From contig NZ_VITV01000019.1 in the NCBI RefSeq assembly GCF_007828035.1, positions 16,697-80,696 on the forward strand: 64,000 bases of DNA, given 5' to 3'. A program made the translations under genes and the position numbers. Shown one piece after another: positions 31,030 to 39,644 of the stretch; the stretch's first letter is position 1; each line of letters starts with the position of its first letter. This DNA is from Nitrospirillum amazonense (lineage in GTDB: Bacteria; Pseudomonadota; Alphaproteobacteria; Azospirillales; Azospirillaceae). The notes beneath the pieces are model-generated. The model was not told the DNA's origin. It saw only the letters and a list, made by a program, of their open reading frames with translations, and did no database searches.

Positions 31030-31887
31030 TTGTCCCTGACCCTCGACGCTCCGCAAGACGCGGCACTGTCCGCCGTCCCCCGCCCCGCCCCCCGGCTCGC
31101 TGGCGTTCCGCTGATCCGGCGCCTCCTGGCCCGGCTGGGCAATTCGCGCTGGACCGTGCCCCTGGCTCTGATCCTGGCGTGGGAACTGGGGTCGCGGGTG
31201 GGTTTGGTGCCCTCCCGCGTGCTGGCCGCCCCCAGCGCCGTGCTGGCCACCTTCTGGACCCTGCTGGCCTCGGGCGAGCTGGTGTCCAACCTGCTGGTGT
31301 CGCTGGTCCGCGTGGCCACGGGCCTGGGCATCGGGGTCGGTGTCGGCACGGTGCTGGCCGTCCTGGCGGGCCTGTTCCGCCGAGGGGAGACGCTGGTCGA
31401 CCCTCTGATGCAGATGCTGCGCACCTTGCCATTCCTGGCGCTGGTGCCCCTGTTCATCGTGTGGTTCGGCATTGGCGAGGTGCCCAAGGTGGCGCTGATC
31501 GCCCTGGGCGCCGCCTTCCCCACCTACCTCACCCTGTTCTCCGGCATCCGCGCCATCGAGGCCAAGCTGGTGGAGGCGGGACGCAGCTTCGGCCTGTCGC
31601 GGCTGGAGCTGATCACCAACGTGGTGCTGCCGGGGGCCACCCCGTCCTTCCTGGTCGGCCTGCGCTACGCCCTGGGCCATGCCTGGCTGAGCTTGGTGGT
31701 GGCGGAGCAGATCAACGCCTCCGCCGGCCTGGGCTACCTCATCAACAACGCCCGCGACTTCATGCGCACCGACATCATCGTCGTCTGCCTGGGCGTCTAT
31801 GCCGTGCTGGGCCTGGGCACCGACTTCCTCGTCCGCCTTCTGGAGCGCCGCCTGCTGGCCTGGCGTCCCACCTTCCTGGAGCGCTGA
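31030..31887 (+). CDS. ABC transporter permease, SsuC/TauC type
   Basis: About six transmembrane helices are visible, and the EAA-type cytoplasmic loop reads EAGRSFGLSRLELITNVVLPG (a 21-residue stretch beginning near residue 181). It forms the membrane channel of a sulfonate/nitrate-type importer. The best start is TTG at 31030 with GAGGTG just upstream; no ATG suits. Length is 285 aa. Three bases separate it from the ATPase gene. It probably partners the binding proteins at 28622 and/or 36141. Confidence 0.9.
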   Translation: MSLTLDAPQDAALSAVPRPAPRLAGVPLIRRLLARLGNSRWTVPLALILAWELGSRVGLVPSRVLAAPSAVLATFWTLLASGELVSNLLVSLVRVATGLGIGVGVGTVLAVLAGLFRRGETLVDPLMQMLRTLPFLALVPLFIVWFGIGEVPKVALIALGAAFPTYLTLFSGIRAIEAKLVEAGRSFGLSRLELITNVVLPGATPSFLVGLRYALGHAWLSLVVAEQINASAGLGYLINNARDFMRTDIIVVCLGVYAVLGLGTDFLVRLLERRLLAWRPTFLER

Positions 31888-31890
31888 ACC

Positions 31891-32835
31891 ATGGCTTCCA
31901 ACACCGCCCCTCTCAAAGCCGCCCCCTTGACCGCCAACAGCTCCACCGCGTCCAGCGACGCCGCGGTTCGCGTGCGTGGCTTCACCCGCCGCTTTGGCGA
32001 CGTCACCGTGCTGCGCGACCTGGACCTGGACATCGCCCCGGGTGAGTTCGTGGCCCTGCTGGGCCGCAGCGGCTCGGGCAAGACCACCCTGCTGCGCACC
32101 CTGGCTGGCTTGGACGCCGCCCCGGCGGAGCAGGTGTCCACCCCCGGCGCCCGCGCCGTGGTGTTCCAGGAACCGCGCCTGCTGCCGTGGAAGAAGGTTT
32201 GGCGCAACGTCACCCTGGGCCTGAAGGGCGGCCGCACCCGCCTGCAGGCCACGGCGGCGCTAGAGGAGGTAGGCCTGGGCCATCGCGTCGACGCCTGGCC
32301 CGTCACACTGTCGGGCGGTGAGGCGCAACGCGCCGCCCTGGCCCGCGCCCTGGTGCGGGAACCGCAACTGTTGCTGCTGGACGAACCCTTCGCCGCCCTG
32401 GACGCCCTGACCCGTTTGCGCATGCATCAGCTGGTGCTGTCGCTGTGGCGGGCGCACCGTCCGGCCGTGCTGCTGGTCACCCATGACGTGGATGAGGCGA
32501 TTGCCTTGGCCGATCGCATCCTGGTGCTAGCCGACGGCCGGCTGGCGGTGGAGGAGAAGGTGACCCTGGCCCGCCCGCGTGAGGCGGGGCCGGAGTTCCA
32601 GGCCCTGCGTCGCCGTCTGCTGGGCCATCTGGGGGTGGAGCAGCCGGCGCCGCGCGACACGGCGCCCCTGACCTTCATTCCGCCCGCCGCCGGCTTGCGC
32701 CCCGGCTGGAACCGGCCGGGCGCCGTCAACGGTCACGCTGTCAACGGTCACGCTGTCAACGGTCACAATGGCCATAATGGTGCGCTTAATGGCGGCGCCC
32801 ATCATGGCGCCCAGGTGGGCGGGGGCCTGTCATGA
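31891..32835 (+). CDS. ABC transporter ATP-binding protein, SsuB/TauB type, with repeat tail
   Basis: Walker A (GRSGSGKTT), signature (LSGGEAQRAALARAL), Walker B (LLLLDEPFAALD) and the H-loop (VTHDVDEA) are all intact in the first ~230 residues, giving a normal importer ATPase. After the usual C-terminus there is an unusual ~35-residue tail rich in His, Asn and Gly, including three VNGHA/VNGHN copies encoded by a 15-base tandem repeat. The tail's role is unknown. The stop overlaps the next gene by ATGA. Length is 314 aa. Confidence 0.92.
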   Translation: MASNTAPLKAAPLTANSSTASSDAAVRVRGFTRRFGDVTVLRDLDLDIAPGEFVALLGRSGSGKTTLLRTLAGLDAAPAEQVSTPGARAVVFQEPRLLPWKKVWRNVTLGLKGGRTRLQATAALEEVGLGHRVDAWPVTLSGGEAQRAALARALVREPQLLLLDEPFAALDALTRLRMHQLVLSLWRAHRPAVLLVTHDVDEAIALADRILVLADGRLAVEEKVTLARPREAGPEFQALRRRLLGHLGVEQPAPRDTAPLTFIPPAAGLRPGWNRPGAVNGHAVNGHAVNGHNGHNGALNGGAHHGAQVGGGLS

Positions 32836-34010
32836 CGGCGGCCCTGCGCTGCGTGGAAGCGGTGGAGGAGGGGCGCTTCGACGGCCCGGCCCTGGACGCC
32901 GTGCTGGCCGAGCTGACGGCCGAGTTCGCCGCCGGCGCCGCCGCGCATGACCGCGACGGCAGCTTTCCCTTCGAAAATTTCAGCAGCCTGCACGCCAAGG
33001 GCCTGTTGGGCCTGACGGTGGGCCCCGCCTGGGGCGGTGCCGGTGCCGACCTCGCCACCACGCTGAAAGTGGTGCGGGCGGTGGCCAAGGGCGACCCCGC
33101 CACCGCCCTGGTGCTGGTCATGCAGTACCTGTTTCATGCCTCGGTTGATCAACGCGCCGTACCTGATGCGCTCTATGCCCGGGTGGCGCGGGACGCGGTG
33201 GAGAACGGCGCCCTGATCAACGCCCTGCGGGTGGAGCCCGACCTGGGCACGCCGGCGCGCGGCGGCCTGCCGGCCACGGTGGCGCGGCGCACCGCCGATG
33301 GCTGGTCCATCAGCGGCCACAAGCTTTATTCCACCGGCATCCCGGCGCTGACCTGGCTGGTGGTCTGGGCCCGCACCGATGAGGCGGAGCCGCGCGTCGG
33401 CGGCTTCCTGGTGCATCGCGACAGCCCCGGCATCCAGGTGGTGGAAACCTGGGACCATCTGGGCCTGCGCGCCAGCGGTAGCCACGACGTCATCCTGACC
33501 GACGTGCCCACGCCGCTGGACCACGCCCTGGACCTGCGCAAGCCGGGCGAACTCAGCCCGCGCGACGCCGTGTTCGGCGCCTGGCCAGCTGTGCTGACCG
33601 CCGGCATTTATGACGCGGTGGCGGAGGCGGCGCGCGACTGGTTGATCGATTTCGCCCGCCGGCGGGTGCCCAGCAACCTGGGCGCCGCCCTGTCCACCCT
33701 GCCGCGCTTCCAAGAGGCGGTGGGGACCATCAACGGCCTGCTGCTGTCCAACCGCGCCCTGCTGGCCGCCGCCACACGCGGTGAGACCACCACCGCGGAA
33801 GCCGGCCTGGTCAAGCACTTGGTGACCGAGAACGCCATCCAGGCGGTGGAGACGGCGGTGCGCCTGACCGGCAACCCCGGCATCACCCGCCACAACTCGC
33901 TGGAGCGGCATTACCGCGACGTGTTGTGCGGCCGCATCCATACCCCCCAGGCCGATGTGGTGCTGGTCGGCGCCGGCCGCGCCGCCTTCGCCGCCGCCAC
34001 CCCGTCCTGA
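32832..34010 (+). CDS. Acyl-CoA dehydrogenase-family flavoprotein (SfnB/DszC-like)
   Basis: This flavoenzyme of 392 aa has the acyl-CoA dehydrogenase three-domain fold: an N-terminal helical domain, a middle beta domain (GHKLYSTGIPALTWLVVWAR, WDHLGLRASGSHDV) and a C-terminal helical domain (LTGNPGITRHNSLERHYRD). In sulfur loci, relatives (SfnB, DszC) act as FMNH2-dependent sulfur-compound monooxygenases rather than CoA dehydrogenases. That reading is inferred from its place between the SsuB-like ATPase (4-base overlap) and the SsuD-like gene. Confidence 0.85.
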   Translation: MTAALRCVEAVEEGRFDGPALDAVLAELTAEFAAGAAAHDRDGSFPFENFSSLHAKGLLGLTVGPAWGGAGADLATTLKVVRAVAKGDPATALVLVMQYLFHASVDQRAVPDALYARVARDAVENGALINALRVEPDLGTPARGGLPATVARRTADGWSISGHKLYSTGIPALTWLVVWARTDEAEPRVGGFLVHRDSPGIQVVETWDHLGLRASGSHDVILTDVPTPLDHALDLRKPGELSPRDAVFGAWPAVLTAGIYDAVAEAARDWLIDFARRRVPSNLGAALSTLPRFQEAVGTINGLLLSNRALLAAATRGETTTAEAGLVKHLVTENAIQAVETAVRLTGNPGITRHNSLERHYRDVLCGRIHTPQADVVLVGAGRAAFAAATPS

Positions 34011-34036
34011 AGCCCCCATCCTGAAAGGGTTCCGCC

Positions 34037-35152
34037 ATGTCCAACACCTTGCAGTTCATCGGCTTCATCGGGCCGCAGGACGGGTCCGAGACCCGGCCCG
34101 GCAGCGGCCCCATCATCGACCGTGATTACATCGGCACCGTGGCGCGGGCCCAGGAGTATGCCGGCTTCGACCGCGTGCTGATCGCGCACTCCAGCGCCTC
34201 GCCGGATGGCTTCCAGATCGCGGCCTACGCCGTGCAGCAGACGGAGCGGCTGAAGATTCTGTTGGCCCACCGCCCGGGCTTCGTGGCGCCCACGCTGGCC
34301 GCCCGCCAGCTGGCCTCGCTGGATCAATTCAGCCAGGGACGCCTGGCCGTGCACATCATCACCGGCGGGTCGGACGAAGAGCAGCAGCGCGACGGCGATT
34401 TCCTGAACAAGACGGAACGCTATGCCCGCACCGACGACTATCTGGAGGTGGTGCGCAAGGTGTGGACCAGCACGGCGCCCTTCGACCATGACGGTCCCTA
34501 CTACAAGTCGCGCGGATCGCAATCGTACGTGAAGCCCGTCAACGGCACGCTGCCCATCTACTTCGGCGGATCGTCGGACGAGGCCATCGCCGTGGCCGGC
34601 CGCCATGCCGACGTCTACGCCCTGTGGGGCGAGCCGCTGGACGACGTGCGCGAGACCATCGCCAAGGTGCGCGCCGCCGCAGCCCTGCACGGGCGTCAGG
34701 ACCATGTCCAGTTCAGCCTGTCGCTGCGCCCCATCCTGGGGCGGACGGAGGAGGAGGCCTGGGCCAAGGCTGACCGCATCCTGGAGCAGGCCAAGCAGCT
34801 GCGCGCCACCCAGTCGACCTTCCGGCCCGTGCGCACGGGCGAACCGCAGAACGTGGGCTCGCAGCGCCTGCTGGCGGCGGCTGCCGCCGGCAAGGTGCGG
34901 GACAAGCGCCTGTGGACGGAGATCGCCGCCTTGACCGGCGCCCAGGGCAATTCCACCAGCCTGGTGGGCACGCCGGAGCAGGTCACGGAATCGCTGCTGG
35001 ATTATTATGACCTTGGCGTGCGCACCTTCCTCATCCGGGGTTTCGATCCGCTGGTGGACGCCATCGAGTATGGCCGTGACCTCATTCCCCTGGTGCGCCA
35101 GGCGGTCGCGGCAAGGGAGGCCGGACACGCCACGGCGGTGGCCGCCGAATGA
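34037..35152 (+). CDS. Alkanesulfonate monooxygenase-like flavoenzyme (SsuD family)
   Basis: This 371-aa luciferase-like FMNH2-dependent monooxygenase has segments typical of the SsuD/SfnG group: LLAHRPGFVAPTLAARQLAS, FSQGRLAVHIITGG, YFGGSSDEAIAVAGRHADVY and LVGTPEQVTESLLDYYDLG. It releases sulfite from sulfonates in characterised members. GAAAGGG lies upstream of the ATG and the stop overlaps the hydroxyacid dehydrogenase start (ATGA). No SsuE flavin reductase is visible nearby. Confidence 0.9.
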   Translation: MSNTLQFIGFIGPQDGSETRPGSGPIIDRDYIGTVARAQEYAGFDRVLIAHSSASPDGFQIAAYAVQQTERLKILLAHRPGFVAPTLAARQLASLDQFSQGRLAVHIITGGSDEEQQRDGDFLNKTERYARTDDYLEVVRKVWTSTAPFDHDGPYYKSRGSQSYVKPVNGTLPIYFGGSSDEAIAVAGRHADVYALWGEPLDDVRETIAKVRAAAALHGRQDHVQFSLSLRPILGRTEEEAWAKADRILEQAKQLRATQSTFRPVRTGEPQNVGSQRLLAAAAAGKVRDKRLWTEIAALTGAQGNSTSLVGTPEQVTESLLDYYDLGVRTFLIRGFDPLVDAIEYGRDLIPLVRQAVAAREAGHATAVAAE

Positions 35153-36114
35153 GCCCCATCCGCGTGGCCAGCCAACTGGCCGAGCCCATCAATGCCGAGG
35201 TGGCGCGGCGGGTCATCGCCGCGACGGGGGAGGGGGCGGTCGAGCTGATCACCCTGCCCCGGGGGGTGCCGGCCGAGTGGCCGTGCGACGCCGACGTCTT
35301 CGTGGCCGCGCCCTTCCGCCGCGCCGGTGGCGACCTGCCGGCACAGCCGCCGGGCTGGCCTTTCAACCTGCGCTGGGTGCAGCTGGTTTCCGTCGGCATC
35401 GACTTCTATCCCGGCTGGCTGTTCGAGGGGCCGGTGGTGACGGCGGCCAAGCGCACCTCCGCCACGGCTCTGGCCGAGTTCTCGCTGGCCGCCATCTTCG
35501 CCGCCGCCAAGCGCTTCCCCGATATCTGGGTCAGCCGGGCGGCCGACTGGCAACCATCGCCCCTGGGCCTGGTGGAAGGCGCCACCCTGGGCATTGTCGG
35601 CTTCGGCGGCATTGGCCAGGCCTTGGCGCCCAAGGCCCTGGCGCTGGGCATGACGGTGCTGGCCACGCGGCGTGGCGCCGGTCACTTGGGCGTGCCCGGC
35701 GTGGAGCGGGTGGATGACGTGGCGGCGCTGTTCGCCCGCGCCGATCATGTGGTGCTGGCCGCACCCGCGACGGCGGAAACCCACCATCTGGTGAACGCCC
35801 GGGTGCTGGCCACCGCCAAGCCCGGCCTGCACCTGGTCAACGTGGCGCGCGGCGCGCTGATCGACGATCAGGCGCTGCTGGCCGCGCTGGCGGAGGGGCG
35901 GGTTTCGCTGGCCACCCTGGACGTGACGCATCCGGAACCACTGCCGGACGGCCACCCCTATTACAGCCACCCCCGCGTGCGCCTGTCGCCGCACACCTCC
36001 GTCTTCACGCCGGATACCCATGCCAACCTGGCGGCCCAGCTGGCCCATAACCTGATCCGTTTCCGCCGTGGAGAGCCGCTGCAGGACGTGGTCGACCTGT
36101 CGCGCGGCTATTAG
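35149..36114 (+). CDS. D-2-hydroxyacid dehydrogenase family protein
   Basis: This NAD(P)-dependent dehydrogenase of 321 aa has a Rossmann motif (GIVGFGGIGQALAPKAL) and the catalytic Arg-Glu-His set in VNVARGALIDD, DVTHPEPLPDG and RLSPHTSVFT. Its substrate is unknown. Its coupling to the SsuD-like gene suggests it works on the carbon skeleton left after desulfonation, or simply rides in the operon. Confidence 0.88.
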   Translation: MSPIRVASQLAEPINAEVARRVIAATGEGAVELITLPRGVPAEWPCDADVFVAAPFRRAGGDLPAQPPGWPFNLRWVQLVSVGIDFYPGWLFEGPVVTAAKRTSATALAEFSLAAIFAAAKRFPDIWVSRAADWQPSPLGLVEGATLGIVGFGGIGQALAPKALALGMTVLATRRGAGHLGVPGVERVDDVAALFARADHVVLAAPATAETHHLVNARVLATAKPGLHLVNVARGALIDDQALLAALAEGRVSLATLDVTHPEPLPDGHPYYSHPRVRLSPHTSVFTPDTHANLAAQLAHNLIRFRRGEPLQDVVDLSRGY

Positions 36115-36140
36115 CGGCTACTAAAAGAAAGACCGAACCC

Positions 36141-37130
36141 ATGATGCTGATTTCGCGCCGGTCCGCCTTGCAGGGGCTGGCGGCGGGGGCGTTGGGCCTG
36201 GGCGCCCTGAACCTGGCCAGCTGCGGCCGCAAGAAGGATGCGGACCTTGCCGGCGTCACCCTGCGGGCGGCGACATACCGGGGCAACCCGGACTCCTTCT
36301 TCGAGCAGGCGGGCGTGGCCGACACGCCCTACACGCTTGAAACGGCGCAGTTCGCGGGCGGCAATTTGATCGCGGAGGCGATCAACGCCCATTCCCTGGA
36401 CGTGGGCGGCATGAGCGAGATCCCGCCCATCTTCATCGCCGCCGCCAACCCCCTGGTGCGCATCATCGCCGTGCTGCAGGGCGACGTGAACAACCAGGTG
36501 GTGCTGGTGCCCAAGGACAGCCCGCTGCAGACCACGGCGGATCTCAAGGGCAAGCGCGTGGGCTATGTCCGCGCCACCACCTCGCAATACATGCTGCTGA
36601 AGATCCTGAAGGAACAGGGGCTGACCTTCGCCGACATCACGCCGGTGGCGCTGTCGCCGCAGGACGGCCTGGCGGCCTTCAACCAGGGCAGCCTGGACGC
36701 CTGGGTCATCTATGGCGTGGTGGTGCAACTGGCGCGCGAGGCCGGGGCCCGGGTGCTGACCACCGGCCTGCACCGCCTGTCCGGCAACTATCTGGTGGCC
36801 GCATCCAAGGACGCGCTGGCCGACCCGCTTAAGAGGCGTGCTATCGGCGACTACCTGCAGCGCTACGCCAAGACCTTGGCCTGGATCGAGGCGGACTACA
36901 CCCGCTGGGCCCGCATCCGGGCGCAGCTGACCAGCATTCCCGAGGCCGCCTACATCCAGGAATACCGGGAGCGCAGCGCCGGCTATCGCCTGCTGCCGAT
37001 AAGCGACGCGGCCATCGCCTCGCAACAGGACGTGGCCGACACCTTCGCCGCCGCCGGCGTCATTCCCGCCCCGGTGGATGTGCGCCCGCTGTGGGACGAC
37101 AGCCTGCATGAGGTGCTGGCGAAACTGTAA
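36141..37130 (+). CDS. Second ABC substrate-binding lipoprotein, SsuA/TauA type
   Basis: A Tat-like/lipoprotein leader (SRRSALQGLAAGALGLGAL, then NLASCGRKK) precedes a 329-aa binding protein. Internal segments LIAEAINAHSLDVGGMSEIPP, LKGKRVGYVRATTSQYMLLKIL and FNQGSLDAWVIYGVVVQLA match the aliphatic-sulfonate/nitrate binding group. It is the last gene of the transporter/monooxygenase operon, which therefore encodes two binding proteins for one permease/ATPase pair. The start may be the ATG at 36141 or 36144. Confidence 0.9.
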   Translation: MMLISRRSALQGLAAGALGLGALNLASCGRKKDADLAGVTLRAATYRGNPDSFFEQAGVADTPYTLETAQFAGGNLIAEAINAHSLDVGGMSEIPPIFIAAANPLVRIIAVLQGDVNNQVVLVPKDSPLQTTADLKGKRVGYVRATTSQYMLLKILKEQGLTFADITPVALSPQDGLAAFNQGSLDAWVIYGVVVQLAREAGARVLTTGLHRLSGNYLVAASKDALADPLKRRAIGDYLQRYAKTLAWIEADYTRWARIRAQLTSIPEAAYIQEYRERSAGYRLLPISDAAIASQQDVADTFAAAGVIPAPVDVRPLWDDSLHEVLAKL

Positions 37131-37151
37131 CGGCGTAGAAGAATGCGTTTC

Positions 37152-37274
37152 GCGGTACGCCGCGATACGCGACTTTATAGAATGACATTAGCGCTACGCG
37201 GCGGGCATTGCGCTACGGGCATTGCGCTACGGTTAGCGATACGAGCAATTCGCGCCGTGTCGCGAGGCGCTACG
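37152..37274 (+). repeat. Seven direct iterons GCGNTACG
   Basis: Copies begin at 37152, 37162, 37191, 37210, 37224, 37236 and 37267, all in the same orientation, with N being G, A, C, C, C, A and C. Two of them lie within a perfect 14-base tandem repeat GGGCATTGCGCTAC at 37203-37230. This density is far above chance. The function is unknown; iteron-type protein binding is one possibility. Confidence 0.6.
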
Positions 37275-37321
37275 TTTTGTGATTTTCCAAGATCGCAGAA
37301 CGCGGTATTTTCTGAGGGCAA

Positions 37322-37347
37322 CCGGGGAGAGCGGCTACTCTCCCCGG
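37322..37347. terminator. Hairpin, probable end of the sulfonate operon transcript
   Basis: CCGGGGAGAG (37322-37331) and CTCTCCCCGG (37338-37347) are perfect 10-base arms with loop CGGCTA. It is followed by mixed C/T sequence rather than a clean T run, so it is a possible terminator about 190 bases after the second binding-protein gene. Confidence 0.5.
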
Positions 37348-37566
37348 CGCCCTTCACCTCCCGATTTTCAGTTCCACGGCCATGCCGAAGAACCGGAAAC
37401 GGAGATGAAGGAAGAAGGCCCGGATAAGCATCTGGTATCCCTCTTCCTGTGGCGGGGAGGCGGCCGATCCGCTCCCTGACCACAGGGGGAATCTTCCGTC
37501 AATCTGATCAAGCACCACGGCCTGATAGGAATGAAATGCGTGGGGCCGGAATTTTTTCAGGCCCCA

Positions 37567-37594
37567 TGTCACACGGCCATGACGCCATCTCGTC
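37567..37594 (+). promoter_or_regulatory. ECF41-type promoter
   Basis: TGTCACA (37567-37573), a 17-base spacer and CGTC (37591-37594) match the known ECF41 consensus closely. It lies 41 bases before the CMD gene, which is coupled to an ECF41 sigma factor gene, so the sigma factor probably drives its own operon. Confidence 0.75.
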
Positions 37595-37634
37595 TTTGGG
37601 GCATGCGATGACGCATGACCTGATGGAGATGACG

Positions 37635-38114
37635 ATGAGCACCCACACCCCCCGCATCAATGACGCATTCAAGCTGGCGCCCGAGACCATCAAGGGGCTG
37701 CTGGCGGCCAGCAACGCCCTCAAGGCCAGCGGGCTGGAGCCGGCGCTGCTGGAACTGGTGAAGATCCGGGCGTCGCAGATCAATGGCTGCGCCTTCTGCC
37801 TGCACATGCACGTCACCGACGCCCGCAAGATGGGGGAGACGGAGATGCGCCTGCATCTGCTGAACGCCTGGCGGGATTCCTCCCTGTACACCGATCGTGA
37901 GCGTGCGGCGCTGGCCTGGACGGAGGCGTTGACCCGCGTGGCCGACACCGGTGCGCCGGATGAGGATTACGCCCTGGTGCAGGCCAACTTCACCGAGGCG
38001 GAGCAGGTGCAGCTGTCGCTGGCCATCGGCATCATCAACCTGTGGAACCGCCTGCAGGTAGGCTTCCGCGCCGCCCATCCGCCGGTGGCGCCCATCCAAG
38101 GGGCGGCCGCCTGA
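37635..38114 (+). CDS. Carboxymuconolactone decarboxylase-family protein (AhpD-like)
   Basis: This is a small all-helical protein of 159 aa. The redox motif CAFCLHMH (CxxCxxxH) marks the AhpD-like branch of the CMD family, which has thiol peroxidase/reductase activity in characterised members. The ATG at 37635 has GGAG 7 bases upstream. Its stop overlaps the ECF41 sigma factor start (TGATG). CMD genes are the usual genetic partners of ECF41 sigma factors and their conserved targets. Confidence 0.9.
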   Translation: MSTHTPRINDAFKLAPETIKGLLAASNALKASGLEPALLELVKIRASQINGCAFCLHMHVTDARKMGETEMRLHLLNAWRDSSLYTDRERAALAWTEALTRVADTGAPDEDYALVQANFTEAEQVQLSLAIGIINLWNRLQVGFRAAHPPVAPIQGAAA

Positions 38115-39001
38115 TGAACGGCGGGGACACCACCGCGATCTTTCAGGCGCACCGGCCCCGGCTGGTGCGCCTGGCCTACCGCATGCTGGGCTCCCTGGCG
38201 GAAGCCGAGGACGTGGTGCAGGAGGCTTACCTGCGCTGGCGGCAGGCGGATCACGCCGCGGTGGAGGTCCCCGCCGCCTTCCTGTCGCGCATCGTCACCC
38301 GCCTGTGCCTGGACACGCTGAAATCGGCCCGGGTGCGGCGGGAGACGTATGTCGGCGCCTGGCTGCCGGAGCCCTTGGCCGGCAGTGACGAGGAAGCGGG
38401 GGAGGATGACCTGACCCTGACCCTGATGATGGCGCTGGAGCGGTTGTCGCCCCTGGAACGGGCGGCCTTCCTGCTGCATGACGTGTTTGGCGTGGCGTTG
38501 GACGAGGTGGCGGGCACCCTGCACCGCGATGCCGCCGCCGTGCGCCAGCTGGCCGTGCGCGCCCGCCGTCATGTGCAGGAGGCGCGCCCCCGCTATCCCG
38601 TGGCGCCGGAGGAGGGGGAGCGCATCGCCCAGGCCTTCTACGCTGCATCCCACCTGGGTGATGTGGACACGCTGCGGGGCCTGTTGGCGCAGGACGTGGT
38701 GCTGCGGGCTGACGGCGGCGGCAAGGTGCACGCTTTCCGCAACCCCATCGTCGGGGTGGAGCGTATGGTCCGCCTGTTCGCCAGCCTGTATGCCAAGGGG
38801 GAATTCCAGTCGGCCGCCTTCATCCGGTCCATGCGCATCGACGGCCTGCCGGGCTATGTCAGTGTGGAGCGGGGCACAGCGCTGCAGACCACCGCCTTCG
38901 AGATCGAAGACGGCCGCATCACCGCCATTTACATCACCCGCAACCCCGACAAGCTGGTCCGGATTGCGCAGGCGCTGGGGCTGGCCGGCGTGACCCCATG
39001 A
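38114..39001 (+). CDS. ECF41-group RNA polymerase sigma factor
   Basis: Sigma region 2 is clear (LVRLAYRMLGSLAEAEDVVQEAYLRW, starting near residue 16), and region 4 follows around residues 105-165 (LSPLERAAFLLHDVFGVALDEVAG). The extra C-terminal SnoaL-like domain carries the group's signature motifs DGGGK (in LRADGGGKVHAF) and NPDKL. In ECF41 proteins this domain replaces an anti-sigma factor and modulates activity. Length is 295 aa. It is translationally coupled to the CMD gene and its cognate promoter lies upstream of that gene. Confidence 0.93.
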   Translation: MNGGDTTAIFQAHRPRLVRLAYRMLGSLAEAEDVVQEAYLRWRQADHAAVEVPAAFLSRIVTRLCLDTLKSARVRRETYVGAWLPEPLAGSDEEAGEDDLTLTLMMALERLSPLERAAFLLHDVFGVALDEVAGTLHRDAAAVRQLAVRARRHVQEARPRYPVAPEEGERIAQAFYAASHLGDVDTLRGLLAQDVVLRADGGGKVHAFRNPIVGVERMVRLFASLYAKGEFQSAAFIRSMRIDGLPGYVSVERGTALQTTAFEIEDGRITAIYITRNPDKLVRIAQALGLAGVTP

Positions 39002-39118
39002 ATGGGCGAACCTGGGCACGACGGGAATTGTGAAGGTCTGAATCTGACCTGCCCTGTGCTTGCGTCGTGGTCGCTTTCATTGCATCCTCCCGTCGCAAAT
39101 CTGGGGGAGTTTTGCGCT

Positions 39119-39505
39119 ATGACTCATCGCATCCTGATCGTCGGGCAGGATCCCGACACCGTGGACTTCACGGCACCGGGGATCATCCCGGGCATGACGG
39201 CTGACAAGGTTCGCGCGGGCGTGACTGCGTCCAAGCAGTCGCTGGAGGACCAGGGCTACATCTGCGACAACCTGTATGTTCAGCCCGCCCCCGCCGTGGC
39301 GGAGACGGAAGTCACCGCCGCCTTGTCCCGCGCGACCTATGACGTGGTGGTGATCGGTGCCGGCATCCGCAACCCGCCGGCCAACCTCATCCTGCTGGAA
39401 ACCGTCCTGAACACCATCCACCGCGTGGCCCCACACTCCCGTATCGCCTTCAACACCCGGCCGGATGACACCGACGCGGCGGCGGTAAGGTGGCTTGGGC
39501 GATAG
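39119..39505 (+). CDS. Conserved hypothetical protein, Rossmann-like
   Basis: This 128-aa protein has an ATG at 39119 and GGGGGAG 9 bases upstream. It starts with a strand-loop pattern THRILIVGQDPDTVDF and contains YDVVVIGAGIRNPP and a C-terminal helix, suggesting a small alpha/beta (Rossmann-like) domain. No catalytic motif is recognised. It stands alone between the ECF41 operon and the second TonB receptor; no function is proposed. Confidence 0.75.
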   Translation: MTHRILIVGQDPDTVDFTAPGIIPGMTADKVRAGVTASKQSLEDQGYICDNLYVQPAPAVAETEVTAALSRATYDVVVIGAGIRNPPANLILLETVLNTIHRVAPHSRIAFNTRPDDTDAAAVRWLGR

Positions 39506-39554
39506 GGCCCATCCGGTTCCAAGGGGCGGCCGCGTCGCCGTCTGCCCTAACGGC

Positions 39555-39588
39555 AATGACTGTGATATTGGAAAATATCACAGTCATT
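39555..39588. promoter_or_regulatory. Perfect 15-bp inverted repeat upstream of TonB receptor
   Basis: AATGACTGTGATATT and AATATCACAGTCATT are perfect complements around the loop GGAA. It is AT-rich and 100 bases before the receptor ATG. It could be an operator or a strong mRNA hairpin; no T tract follows, so simple termination of the upstream gene is less likely. Confidence 0.55.
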
Positions 39589-39644
39589 TGACGGGCAATC
39601 ACTAATCACATAAGCAAATCTCGTTTTTATGGAACTGTGAAATA

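Larger units (their letters stand above)
37131..37634. other. Intergenic region with iterons, hairpin and ECF41 promoter
   Basis: No gene is supported here; the frames present have no recognisable ribosome sites or families. From the left it holds seven GCGNTACG octamers (37152-37274), an AT-rich stretch, a perfect hairpin at 37322-37347 and the ECF41-type promoter at 37567-37594. Confidence 0.65.

Noticed and set aside
37143..37427. 94-codon frame in the iteron region
   Set aside because: Arg-rich translation of the repeats, no ribosome site, no domain.
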